Made by a program: the position numbers and the translations under genes | In this document: in pieces, positions 23,363 through 32,133 of the stretch | Layout of the letters: every line of letters starts with the position of its first letter | Numbering within the stretch: position 1 is the stretch's first letter | From: Nocardioides zeae | GTDB lineage: Bacteria > Actinomycetota > Actinomycetes > Propionibacteriales > Nocardioidaceae | Length of the DNA stretch: 35,619 nucleotides | Assembly (NCBI RefSeq): GCF_010686755.1 | Contig: NZ_JAAGXA010000024.1 | Coordinates: forward strand, 1-35,619 | Reading direction: 5' to 3' | The notes under the pieces: model-generated | Seen by the model: the letters and a program-made list of their open reading frames with translations, nothing else | Told to the model about the DNA's origin: nothing | Database searches by the model: none

Positions 23363-24595
23363 CTAACGGGGCGCGGGCTGCCCCTGCTCCGCGTGCCCGC
23401 CCAGCTCGACGTCGGGCTGCGTGCCGCGCACGCGCAGGCCCAGCACGGCGGCCGAGGTGCACGCCAGCGCGACGACGACCATGAACGGCGCGAAGATCTC
23501 GGCGGCACCCCACACGGTCGCCGCCCAGCCCGCCACGATCGTGGGCAGGGCCATGGCGCCGTACGCCAGCACGTAGAACGCCGACATCACCTCGCCCCGG
23601 TGGTCGGCCGGCACGACCTGGCCGAGGTGGCGCAGCGACGACCCGAACGCGAGGCCGAAGAAGAACCCCAGGACGGCCGACGTCAGCAGCAGCACCGCGG
23701 CGTTGCCGAGCGCCACCGCGCCGATGCAGACGAGGAGCATGACCGCCGTCCCGAGGTCGCCGACGACGGCGGCGTGCCGGGCCGTCCACCGCGCCCCCAC
23801 GACCTGGCTGGCGGCGGCCGTGGCCGCCGAGATCGCCACGACGCTGCCGCCGAAGAGCAGGTTCGTCGTGCCCACGGCGTGCGCGGCGATGCCGGGGAAC
23901 AGCGAGAGGAACACGCCCAGCACCGACCAGGCGGCCATCACGCCGAGCGCGGCGAACCGGAAGTCGGCGGAGATCGGGCGCGGCACCCGCGGACGCGCGA
24001 CGCTCAGCCGCACGGCCCGGCCGTCGCGGTGGGGCTCCGGCATGCGCAGCACGGCGAGACCGCCGAGGAGGGCCAGGACCGCGAGCACGACGTACGGCGC
24101 GACCAGCGGCGCCGCGCCCAGCTCGGCGTCGATCGCGACGAGGAAGATGACGACGGCGATGCCGAGGTTCATGGTGATGCCCGAGTGGAGCCCCACCCGC
24201 GCGCCGTCGGCCGGGCGCAGGTCGAGCAGGGCCGCCGACCCCGCCACGACGACGGCGCCGACCCCGAGCCCGTGCAGCACGCGGGCGACGAGCAGCGCCG
24301 CCACCCCGTCGGCGAGCGCGAACACGGCGAGCCCGGCGAGCACGAGGCCGATCGCGACCAGCAGCACGGGGCGCCGACCGAACCGGTCGGAGACCGATCC
24401 CGCGACGAGCACGCTGACGAGGGCGGCGACCGCGTACGCCGCGAACACGACCGTCGTCGTGATCGGCGCGAAGTCCCACTCGGCGGCGTAGATCCCGTAG
24501 AGCGGGGCCGGGGCGCCCGAGACGCCGAGACCGAGCGCGGTGAGCAGGAGGAGGGCCGGGTAGGGCCACCGGACGGACCGGTCGGTCGGGGTCAT
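23363..24595 (-). CDS. MFS transporter, probable drug exporter
   Basis: 410 aa with about 12 hydrophobic segments. The MFS loop motif DRFGRRP follows helix 2 (residues about 70-76), and a long cytoplasmic loop (about 190-215, MPEPHRDGRAVRLSVARPRV) splits the two halves. The N-terminus LGLGVSGAPAPLYGIYAAEW resembles drug:H+ antiporter family members. It is divergent from an ArsR-type regulator with two operator copies between them, so it is probably repressed until a ligand is bound. The substrate is not known. Confidence 0.88.
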   Translation of the reverse strand: MTPTDRSVRWPYPALLLLTALGLGVSGAPAPLYGIYAAEWDFAPITTTVVFAAYAVAALVSVLVAGSVSDRFGRRPVLLVAIGLVLAGLAVFALADGVAALLVARVLHGLGVGAVVVAGSAALLDLRPADGARVGLHSGITMNLGIAVVIFLVAIDAELGAAPLVAPYVVLAVLALLGGLAVLRMPEPHRDGRAVRLSVARPRVPRPISADFRFAALGVMAAWSVLGVFLSLFPGIAAHAVGTTNLLFGGSVVAISAATAAASQVVGARWTARHAAVVGDLGTAVMLLVCIGAVALGNAAVLLLTSAVLGFFFGLAFGSSLRHLGQVVPADHRGEVMSAFYVLAYGAMALPTIVAGWAATVWGAAEIFAPFMVVVALACTSAAVLGLRVRGTQPDVELGGHAEQGQPAPR

Positions 24596-24611
24596 GCGGG
24601 CCTCCTGCTAG

Positions 24612-24629
24612 ATTCGATGGCGATCGAAC
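24612..24629. promoter_or_regulatory. Operator copy 1 for the ArsR-type regulator
   Basis: ATTCGATGGCGATCGAAC matches the perfect palindrome at 24649-24666 at 16 of 18 bases. It lies 17 bases from the MFS start codon. The centres of the two copies are 37 bases apart. Confidence 0.6.
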
Positions 24630-24648
24630 TCGTGGCAGGGTACAACAA

Positions 24649-24666
24649 GTTCGATCGCGATCGAAC
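24649..24666. promoter_or_regulatory. Operator copy 2, perfect palindrome
   Basis: GTTCGATCGCGATCGAAC is an 18-bp perfect palindrome, three bases after a TACAAC -10-like box (24641-24646) of the regulator gene. Its position would block that gene's transcription start, giving autoregulation. Confidence 0.7.
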
Positions 24667-24685
24667 CCACGGAACGGGAGGACCG

Positions 24686-25018
24686 ATGGCCGAGACGGAG
24701 GCGTGCTCCCCCGTGCCCGGGCTGGCGGCGACCGCCGCGGTGGCGCCCGTGCAGGTCGTGCTCGCCGCGCTCGCCGATCCCGTGCGCCTCGAGATGGTGC
24801 GACGCATGGCCGCGGCCCCCGGGCGCACCGAGCGCTGCGCGGCGCTCTACGACGACATCGGCAAGTCCACCGCGAGCCACCACTTCAAGGTGCTGCGCGA
24901 GGCGGGCCTGACGGAGCGCACCTCCGTGGGCGGCGTGCTCCACCAGCGCCTCTGCCTCGACGCGGTCGAGGCCGCCCTGCCCGGACTGCTCCCGTCGGTG
25001 CTGTCCGGGTTGGACTGA
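24686..25018 (+). CDS. ArsR-family transcriptional regulator
   Basis: 110 aa. The winged helix-turn-helix covers about 22-95: LAALADPVRLEMVRRMA (helix 1-2), DDIGKSTASHHFKVLREAGL (recognition helix), and the wing ERTSVGGVLHQRLC. Two cysteines (C7 and C47) do not form a CxC metal site in the ASHH helix, so a metal sensor role is not supported. GGGAGGACCG sits directly before ATG 24686. It is divergent from the MFS gene with two operators between. It ends 10 bases from the convergent purA stop. Confidence 0.9.
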   Translation: MAETEACSPVPGLAATAAVAPVQVVLAALADPVRLEMVRRMAAAPGRTERCAALYDDIGKSTASHHFKVLREAGLTERTSVGGVLHQRLCLDAVEAALPGLLPSVLSGLD

Positions 25019-25028
25019 CGCCGGGTGC

Positions 25029-26315
<1,287 letters not shown>

Positions 26316-26363
26316 CGCAGCCCTCTCGTCGTCGGTGTCGTGCTTGCGGTCCGTGCAACGCAC

Positions 26364-26404
26364 GAGCCCCGGTGCGGCACCAGGGTGCCGGTCGACCAGG
26401 GCTC
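26364..26404 (-). promoter_or_regulatory. Nested hairpin in the purA leader
   Basis: GAGCCCCGGT (26364-26373) pairs with ACCAGGGCTC (26395-26404) with one wobble or mismatch. Inside it GGCACC (26376-26381) pairs with GGTGCC (26384-26389). The element lies within the 93-base leader between the predicted start of transcription and the purA ATG. It does not match the purine riboswitch. Confidence 0.45.
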
Positions 26405-26414
26405 TTGCGGCCCC

Positions 26415-26444
26415 ACGCTACCAAACAACGCCCCGGCCGGTCGG
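26415..26444 (-). promoter_or_regulatory. purA promoter
   Basis: CCGACC (26444-26439) and TAGCGT (26420-26415) on the minus strand are 18 bases apart. The -10 matches TANNNT and lies 100 bases before the purA ATG. Confidence 0.5.
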
Positions 26445-26486
26445 CTCGTCGATGCGCTCCGCACCCCTGGGGGTGGGGGCCTCGCG

Positions 26487-26492
26487 TAGTCT
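26487..26492 (+). promoter_or_regulatory. -10 box of the leaderless lipid kinase gene
   Basis: TAGTCT ends seven bases before ATG 26500, and no Shine-Dalgarno precedes that codon, so the transcript is probably leaderless. No canonical -35 is seen. Confidence 0.5.
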
Positions 26493-26499
26493 CGCGCCG

Positions 26500-27429
26500 A
26501 TGGATCCTCTGCTCGTGATCACGAACGCGTCCGCCGGCACCTCCGACGAGGAGACGCTGGAGCGGGCGCTCGACGTGCTGCGCGAGCAGGCCTCGGTGGA
26601 GGTGGCCGCGACGTCCAACCCCGGCGAGCTCGACGGGGTGCTGCACCGCGCGGGATCGCGACGGATCGTCGTCGCCGGGGGCGACGGCTCGCTGCACGCC
26701 GTGGTGACCGCGCTGCACCGGCGCAACGAGCTGGGCGACCGCGTGCTCGGCCTGCTGCCCCTGGGCACCGGCAACGACTTCGCCCGCGGCGCCGGGATCC
26801 CCCTCGAGATCGAGGCGGCCGCGCGCGTGGTGCTCGACGGCGAGGTGCAGCCCGTGGACGTGCTCGTCGACGAGCTGGGCGGTGTCGTCGTCAACAACGT
26901 GCACCTGGGCGCCGGCGCGCAGGCGAGCCGCCGCGCCGTGCGCTGGAAGGAGCGGCTGGGCGCCGTCGGGGTCGGCAAGGTCAACCTCGGCAAGCTCGGC
27001 TACCCCATCGGCGCCGCGATCGCCGCGGTCAAGCCCCCGCACCTGCGGCTCCACGTCGAGGTCGACGGCGTCACCGTGGCCGACCTCGACCACCCCGTGC
27101 TCATGGTGGCCGTCGGCATCGGCGCCACCGTCGGCGGCGGCGCGGCGATCACCCCCGAGGCCGAGGTCGGCGACGGCAAGGCGGACGTCATGATCGCCTT
27201 CGCGACGGGCCCGGTCGAGAAGCTGGGGTACGTCGCGGACCTCGCCCTGCGCCGCCACCACGAGCGCGACGACGTGCGCTACCTGCGGGCCACGTCCGTC
27301 GCGGTCGCCGGTGAGGAGTTCTGGACGAGCGCGGACGGAGAGATCTCCGGCCCGGAGCGCCGTCGGTCGTGGCGGGTCGAGCCCGCGGCGTACCGGATGA
27401 CGCTGCCGCGCGAGACCCCCGACGTCTGA
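26500..27429 (+). CDS. Diacylglycerol/lipid kinase family protein (YegS/DgkB type)
   Basis: 309 aa. The kinase uses ATP to phosphorylate a lipid at the membrane. The catalytic-domain motifs are visible: the nucleotide-binding GGDGSL at 60-65, LPLGTGNDFARG near 93, and the second-domain elements PVDVLVDELGGVVVNNVHLGAGA and VGIGATVGGGAAITPEAEVGDGKADV. Length fits the YegS/DgkB family, used in phospholipid turnover. It lies between purA (divergent) and a convergent regulator gene that starts 12 bases after its stop. Confidence 0.9.
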   Translation: MDPLLVITNASAGTSDEETLERALDVLREQASVEVAATSNPGELDGVLHRAGSRRIVVAGGDGSLHAVVTALHRRNELGDRVLGLLPLGTGNDFARGAGIPLEIEAAARVVLDGEVQPVDVLVDELGGVVVNNVHLGAGAQASRRAVRWKERLGAVGVGKVNLGKLGYPIGAAIAAVKPPHLRLHVEVDGVTVADLDHPVLMVAVGIGATVGGGAAITPEAEVGDGKADVMIAFATGPVEKLGYVADLALRRHHERDDVRYLRATSVAVAGEEFWTSADGEISGPERRRSWRVEPAAYRMTLPRETPDV

Positions 27430-27441
27430 CGTCCCCGCGCC

Positions 27442-28431
27442 TCAGATCCAGCCGCGGCGGGCGGCCTCGACCCCGGCCTGGAACCGCGAGTCGGCGCCCA
27501 GGTCGATCATGAGGTCCGCGACCCGGCGGCGGACCGTGCGAAGGCTGACCCCGAGCGTGCGGGCGATCTGCTCGTCGGCGGCGCCCGCGGCGAGCTCGGA
27601 GAGCAGGAGCCGCCGGCTCCGCTCGCGGGCCCCGCGCAGGTCGAGCTCCGGCACGGGCACGGCGCGGTCCCAGAGCAGCTCGACGTACTGCGCGAGCAGC
27701 AGCACCAGCGCCCGCTCGTGGACCGCGAGCACGCCGGCCGTCTCGTAGCCGGGCATGTCGGGCACGAGGGCGTGCGTCAGCGGGATGACGAAGAGGCGGG
27801 TCGGCACGTGCGCGAGCACGCGGATCTCCTCCCCCATCCGTGCGCGCTCGGCCAGCGCCTCGGGGGCCTGCTCGAGCGCGCGCACCGGGTAGAGGGTCCG
27901 CGCGGTGCGACCGGAACGGAGCGCCGTGGTGAGCGCCCGCTGCAGCGCCGGGTGGGTCGGCTGACGCCACTGGTCGGGACGCAGCGACAGGATGTCGCCC
28001 TCGCTCTCCTCGATCCAGCGGGCCATGGTCGTGGCGGCCTCGCCCTCGGGGATCCGACGCCCGGCCAGCGGCTCGGCCTCGTCCGGTCCCACCGGCAGGC
28101 GCGGCACGACGTGCGGCACCGTGGTGGCGAGCTCCCGCACCCGGCGCACGGCGGCCTCCATGCGCTGCACCTCGTCGTCGAGGAGGTGGCTGAGCACGTG
28201 CGCCATCGGCGGCACCTGGAGGCGTCCGGCGGCGTCGACCGCCACGGCCCCCATGGCGACGAGGGGCGCGAGGGCCGCCTGCAGCTCCGCGACACCGTCG
28301 TAGTCGAGTGCCGCCGCCGCGTCCTCCAGCGCCTGGCCGTGCCGCCCGTGCACGCGCCAGTAGAGGTCCTCGGTCTCCAGCGTGAGCCCGAACTCCGACA
28401 GCGCCGCCTGCACCGCCCGCCGCGTGACCAT
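27442..28431 (-). CDS. LuxR-type transcriptional regulator with TrmB/winged-helix-like N-terminus
   Basis: 329 aa. The C-terminal 55 residues (275-329) form a LuxR/GerE helix-turn-helix (LLSELAAGAADEQIARTLGV, then SLRTVRRRVADLMIDLGADS, and FQAGVEAARRGWI). The N-terminal part (1-75) resembles a TrmB/MarR-like winged helix (AALSEFGLTLETEDLYWRV, then LDYDGVAELQAALAPL), followed by a helical linker and a PLD-like central domain. This layout is common in actinobacterial regulators, most without known ligands. The ATG at 28431 lacks a Shine-Dalgarno and is preceded by TAGGGT six bases away, so it is leaderless. Confidence 0.85.
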   Translation of the reverse strand: MVTRRAVQAALSEFGLTLETEDLYWRVHGRHGQALEDAAAALDYDGVAELQAALAPLVAMGAVAVDAAGRLQVPPMAHVLSHLLDDEVQRMEAAVRRVRELATTVPHVVPRLPVGPDEAEPLAGRRIPEGEAATTMARWIEESEGDILSLRPDQWRQPTHPALQRALTTALRSGRTARTLYPVRALEQAPEALAERARMGEEIRVLAHVPTRLFVIPLTHALVPDMPGYETAGVLAVHERALVLLLAQYVELLWDRAVPVPELDLRGARERSRRLLLSELAAGAADEQIARTLGVSLRTVRRRVADLMIDLGADSRFQAGVEAARRGWI

Positions 28432-28437
28432 GTCGCT

Positions 28438-28443
28438 ACCCTA
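28438..28443 (-). promoter_or_regulatory. -10 box of the leaderless LuxR-type gene
   Basis: TAGGGT on the minus strand ends six bases before ATG 28431. A GTGACA -35-like box lies 19 bases upstream of it. Confidence 0.5.
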
Positions 28444-28588
28444 GCGAAAGATGGCAACTTCCTGTCACTGTCTCGTCGGAGCCACCTGTCCGGATCGGGT
28501 CAGTGGAACGATCTGCCTCGACACTCGGTCGCTCCGCGGGGGACGCGATCAGTCGGCCCGTCGGGGGACGGGTCCGCGAGGGTCAGCG

Positions 28589-28621
28589 GAGGGCGCCGTG
28601 CCGAGGGGATACGGCGCCCTC
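28589..28621 (+). other. Perfect 11-bp inverted repeat upstream of lysS
   Basis: GAGGGCGCCGT (28589-28599) and ACGGCGCCCTC (28611-28621) pair perfectly around an 11-base loop in the 277-base gap between the LuxR-type gene and lysS. It lies before the likely lysS promoter, so it is not in the lysS leader. The rest of the gap holds both promoters and no gene. GCACATTTC just after it resembles a piece of the 10830-11332 repeat. Confidence 0.5.
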
Positions 28622-28651
28622 GCACATTTCTCGGGCCCTCACCCGGCCCGG

Positions 28652-28657
28652 TAGCCT
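28652..28657 (+). promoter_or_regulatory. -10 box of lysS
   Basis: TAGCCT fits TANNNT and lies 51 bases before the lysS ATG. No clear -35. Confidence 0.35.
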
Positions 28658-28708
28658 GCCGTGCGGCCCATCCCCACGCACCAGAGCGAAGCAGGCGAGC
28701 ACCCAGGC

Positions 28709-30472
28709 ATGGCACGACGCAGCAGCGACTCCCCCGCCCCCGAGCCCACCGACTGGGTGACCCGGGCGGCGGACGACGCGATCCGGCACGCAGGCGGCGA
28801 CCCGCGCGACCCCGCGGTGGCCGAGCAGCTCCGGGCGGCCGGCACGGTCGTCACCTGCGCCTCGGGCATCAGCCCCTCGGGCCCGATCCACCTGGGCAAC
28901 CTGCGCGAGTTCCTCACGACGCACTTCGTGGCCGAGGAGCTGAAGCGCCGCGGCGTACCGGCTCGTCACCTCCAGTCGTGGGACGACTTCGACCGGCTCC
29001 GCAAGATCCCCGAGGGGGTCGACCCGTCGTGGACCACCCACATCGGCAAGCCGCTCTCCGCGGTGCCCGACCCGTGGGAGTGCCACACCTCGTGGGCCGA
29101 GCACTTCAAGGCCCCGCTGCGGGCAGCGCTCGCCGAGATGGGCTGCACGATGGAGGAGGTCGACCAGACCGACCGCTACCGGGCCGGCGCCTACACCGAG
29201 CAGGTGCTCCACGCGATCGAGCGTCGCGACGTCATCGAGTCGGTGCTCGCGCGCCACCGCACGAAGCAGGCCGTGCCCGAGGACGCCTCCGCCGAGGAGG
29301 CCGCGGCGCTCGAGGACTCCGTGGCTGAAGACGACGAGCCGACCCAGACCGGCGACCTCGCCCGGTTCCCCTACAAGCCGTTCTGCCGCACCTGCGGACG
29401 CGACACGGTGACGCTGACGTCCTACGACGACGAGACGACCGACCTCGCCTACACCTGCGACGTCTGCGGCGACTCCCACGTCACCAACGTGCGCACCCAG
29501 CCGGAGGGCAAGCTCGTCTGGAAGGTCGACTGGCCGATGCGCTGGTCGGTCGAGGGCGTGAACTTCGAGCCCGGCGGTGTCGACCACGCCTCTCCCGGGT
29601 CGTCATACACCGTCGGCAAGGAGATCGTGAAGCTCTACGGCGGCCGCGCGCCCTCGTTCGTGGGCTACTCGTTCGTCGGCGTCGCCGGGATGGCCAAGAT
29701 GTCGTCGTCGAAGGGCGGCGTGCCCACCGCGGCCGACGCGCTGCGCGTGCTCGAGGCCCCCGTGCTGCGCTGGCTCTACGCGCGGCGGCAGCCCAAGCAG
29801 GCCTTCACGGTCGACCTCGGTCCCGAGGTCGTGCGCCTGTACGACGAGTGGGACGCCCTCGGCAAGAAGGCCGCGAACCCGGCGAAGCGGGATGCCCACG
29901 TGCTGGCGTTCGAGCGCGCCTCGACGACCTCGAGCGCCGGGACGCTGCCCACGCCGCCCGTCGTCGTGCCGTTCCGCACGCTGTCGTCGATCGCCGACGT
30001 CACCGCGGGCAGCGCCGACCAGATCAGCCGTCTCGTCGGCGACCTCGGGCACGCGCACGACTCCGTGGCCGACCTCGAGCCGCGGCTCGGCCGGGCCATC
30101 ACGTGGACCCACGAGTTCGTGCCGGAGGAGGACCGCACCACGGTGCGCACCACCCCCGACCGCGAGCTGCTCGCCTCCCTCGGCGAGCTGGAGCGCACGT
30201 GGCTGCACCTGTTCCTCGAGCACCTCCCGAGCGCCTGGGCCGACGGCTCGCCCGACCTCGACCGCGTCACGACGGTGGTCTACGGCGTGCCGAAGCTGGC
30301 CCGCGGGCTCGCGCTGGAGGACCAGCCGACGGACGAGGTGAAGGCCGACCAGAAGGCGTTCTTCCGGCTGCTCTACCGGCTGCTCGTCGACGCCGAGCGC
30401 GGCCCCCGGCTGCCCACCCTCGTGCTCGCGCTCGGGCTGGACACCGTCTACGCGCTCATCCAGGCGGCCTGA
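28709..30472 (+). CDS. lysS: Class I lysyl-tRNA synthetase
   Basis: 587 aa from ATG 28709. It charges tRNA-Lys. It is the class I (archaeal-type) enzyme, not the usual class II: the Rossmann signature is PSGPIHLGN (57-64 region, H61-L62-G63-N64) and the second loop is KMSSSKG at 330-336. Cysteine pairs CRTCGRDT and CDVCGD near 240-265 form the class I zinc site. EWDALGKKAANPAKRDA and the C-terminal tRNA-binding helices are in place, and length is normal. No good Shine-Dalgarno is present; the longer frame upstream is not supported. A class II lysS may exist elsewhere in the genome; I see only this one. Confidence 0.95.
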   Translation: MARRSSDSPAPEPTDWVTRAADDAIRHAGGDPRDPAVAEQLRAAGTVVTCASGISPSGPIHLGNLREFLTTHFVAEELKRRGVPARHLQSWDDFDRLRKIPEGVDPSWTTHIGKPLSAVPDPWECHTSWAEHFKAPLRAALAEMGCTMEEVDQTDRYRAGAYTEQVLHAIERRDVIESVLARHRTKQAVPEDASAEEAAALEDSVAEDDEPTQTGDLARFPYKPFCRTCGRDTVTLTSYDDETTDLAYTCDVCGDSHVTNVRTQPEGKLVWKVDWPMRWSVEGVNFEPGGVDHASPGSSYTVGKEIVKLYGGRAPSFVGYSFVGVAGMAKMSSSKGGVPTAADALRVLEAPVLRWLYARRQPKQAFTVDLGPEVVRLYDEWDALGKKAANPAKRDAHVLAFERASTTSSAGTLPTPPVVVPFRTLSSIADVTAGSADQISRLVGDLGHAHDSVADLEPRLGRAITWTHEFVPEEDRTTVRTTPDRELLASLGELERTWLHLFLEHLPSAWADGSPDLDRVTTVVYGVPKLARGLALEDQPTDEVKADQKAFFRLLYRLLVDAERGPRLPTLVLALGLDTVYALIQAA

Positions 30473-30488
30473 GTCAGGCCCTCTCCCG

Positions 30489-30536
30489 GGACGTCATGCG
30501 GAGCGGTCGCCGGAGCCGCCGCCTCGCATGACGTCC
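30489..30536. repeat. Dispersed palindromic repeat between convergent lysS and DUF3151 genes
   Basis: GGACGTCATGCG (30489-30500) and CGCATGACGTCC (30525-30536) pair perfectly over 12 bp around a 24-base GC-rich centre. The arms equal those at 11114-11159 and, nearly, those at 10929-10970. As there, it lies between convergent genes, so it may act as a terminator for both. Confidence 0.7.
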
Positions 30537-30552
30537 GGAGGGGTGGTGAGGG

Positions 30553-30969
30553 TCAGGCGGCGCCGAGCAGGGCGTCGTACGCCGCGGGGCTCGAGTCGCG
30601 CAGGAACGCGGAGCAGCGCTCCCACTCCGCCGTCTCGCCGATCTCCCGCGCCGTGAGCGCGAGCAGGGCGAGGGCGCGGAGGAAGCCGCGGTTGGGCTCG
30701 TGGTCCCACGGGACCGGGCCGTAGCCCTTCCACCCGTTGCGGCGCAGCAGGTCGAGGCTGCGGTGGTAGCCGACGCGGGAGTAGGCGTAGACCGTCACGG
30801 CGTCCGCCCCCTCGGCCTTCGCCTGCTCGGCGAGCGCGGCCCAGGCGACGGGCGACTCCGGGTGGCGGCGGACGACGTCAGCGGGGGCGGCGCCCTCCAG
30901 CTCGGCGGCGGCGGGGTCCTCGGGCAGACGGGTCGGCGGCGGACCCGCCATCAGGTCGACGTGGCTCAT
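30553..30969 (-). CDS. DUF3151 domain-containing protein
   Basis: 138 aa. The DUF3151 pattern is clear: LMAGPPPTRLPEDPAAAELEG at the start, then RRHPESPVAWAALAEQA, YAYSRVGYHRSLDLLRRNGWKG near 65-88, PVPWDHEPNRGFLRALALLA and ERCSAFLRDSSP. The family is restricted to actinobacteria and has no known function. ATG 30969 has GGGAGG nine bases upstream and lies inside the palindrome GGCTCATGAGCC, which may affect translation start. It is downstream of the lysC-asd unit on the same strand. Confidence 0.88.
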   Translation of the reverse strand: MSHVDLMAGPPPTRLPEDPAAAELEGAAPADVVRRHPESPVAWAALAEQAKAEGADAVTVYAYSRVGYHRSLDLLRRNGWKGYGPVPWDHEPNRGFLRALALLALTAREIGETAEWERCSAFLRDSSPAAYDALLGAA

Positions 30970-31010
30970 GAGCCCCAGCCTCCCACGGGCACGGTCGCTC
31001 CGAACGACCG

Positions 31011-31061
31011 CGGGTCGTGGTGCCAGGCCCGCGGAAACCGCAGGCGAGGCACCACGACCCG
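31011..31061 (-). terminator. Long perfect hairpin downstream of asd
   Basis: CGGGTCGTGGTGCC (31011-31024) and GGCACCACGACCCG (31048-31061) form a 14-bp perfect inverted repeat. The 23-base interior holds a second stem GCGG-AAA-CCGC (31031-31041). It begins 28 bases after the asd stop, so it is the likely terminator of lysC-asd. Confidence 0.6.
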
Positions 31062-31088
31062 GGTGGGGGAGGTGGGACGGGGGGCAGG

Positions 31089-32132
31089 TCAGCGCGAGGC
31101 GACGATGAGCTCCGCGATCTGCACCGTGTTGAGCGCGGCGCCCTTGCGGAGGTTGTCGTTGCTGACGAACAGGGCGAGGCCCCGGCCGCCGTCGACGCCC
31201 TCGTCGGCGCGGATGCGGCCGACGTAGGACGGGTCCTTGCCGGCCGCGTCGAGCGGCGTCGGGATGTCGACCAGCTGCACGCCCGGGGCGTCCGCGAGGA
31301 GCTCCTTGGCGCGCGCCGGCGAGAGCGCCCGTGCGAACTCGGCGTTGATCGCCAGCGAGTGACCCGTGAAGACCGGGACGCGCACGCAGATGCCGGAGAC
31401 GCGCAGCTCGGGGATGCCGAGGATCTTGCGCGACTCGTTGCGCAGCTTCTGCTCCTCGTCGGTCTCCTCGAGGCCGTCGTCGACCAGGTTCCCGGCGAAG
31501 GGCAGCACGTTGTAGGCGATCGTCCTCTTGTAGATCGCCGGCTCGCCGAACGCGACGGCCTCACCGTCGTAGGCAAGCTCGCGCGCCTTGTCGCCCGCCG
31601 TCTCGATGCCGGTGGCGAGCTCCTCCACGCCGGCGACGCCGGAGCCCGAGACCGCCTGGTACGTCGACGCGACCAGCCGCACCAGGCCGGCCTCGTCGTG
31701 CAGCGGCTTGAGCACCGGCATGGCCGCCATCGTGGTGCAGTTCGGGTTGGCGATGATGCCGCGCCCGGCCTGGATGACCGGGGCCGCCGCCTCCGGGTTG
31801 ACCTCGGAGACGACCAGCGGGATCGACGGGTCCTTGCGGAACGCGCTGGAGTTGTCGACCACGATCACGCCGGCGTCGACGAAGCGCTGCGCCTGCGCGC
31901 GCGAGGTCGTCGCGCCCGCGGAGAACAGGGCGATGTCGAGGCCCGTGGGGTCGGCCGTGGAGGCGTCCTCGACCGTGACCTCGCGGTCTCCGAAGGGCAG
32001 CACGGTGCCCGCCGAGCGCGCCGAGGCGAAGAAGCGCACCTCGTCGGCCTCGAAGCCGCGCTCGAGGAGGATCTGCCGCATCGCGACGCCGACCTGCCCG
32101 GTGGCGCCCACGACGCCGATGTTCACGCCCAT
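31089..32132 (-). CDS. asd: Aspartate-semialdehyde dehydrogenase
   Basis: 347 aa. It reduces aspartyl phosphate to aspartate semialdehyde with NADPH, the branch to lysine, threonine, methionine and diaminopimelate. The Rossmann motif GVVGATGQVG is at 6-15 and the catalytic Cys132 lies in ANPNCTT. ATSYQAVSGSG-like and GIETAGDK-type segments and the C-terminal RKGAALNTVQIAELI are as expected. ATG 32132 follows the lysC stop by one base (TGA-C-ATG), so asd is translated after lysC in one operon. Confidence 0.96.
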   Translation of the reverse strand: MGVNIGVVGATGQVGVAMRQILLERGFEADEVRFFASARSAGTVLPFGDREVTVEDASTADPTGLDIALFSAGATTSRAQAQRFVDAGVIVVDNSSAFRKDPSIPLVVSEVNPEAAAPVIQAGRGIIANPNCTTMAAMPVLKPLHDEAGLVRLVASTYQAVSGSGVAGVEELATGIETAGDKARELAYDGEAVAFGEPAIYKRTIAYNVLPFAGNLVDDGLEETDEEQKLRNESRKILGIPELRVSGICVRVPVFTGHSLAINAEFARALSPARAKELLADAPGVQLVDIPTPLDAAGKDPSYVGRIRADEGVDGGRGLALFVSNDNLRKGAALNTVQIAELIVASR

Positions 32133-32133
32133 G

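Noticed and set aside
28432..28708. T-box or lysine riboswitch before lysS
   Set aside because: The hairpin lies upstream of the likely promoter, and no specifier loop, T-box core or lysine riboswitch core is visible.
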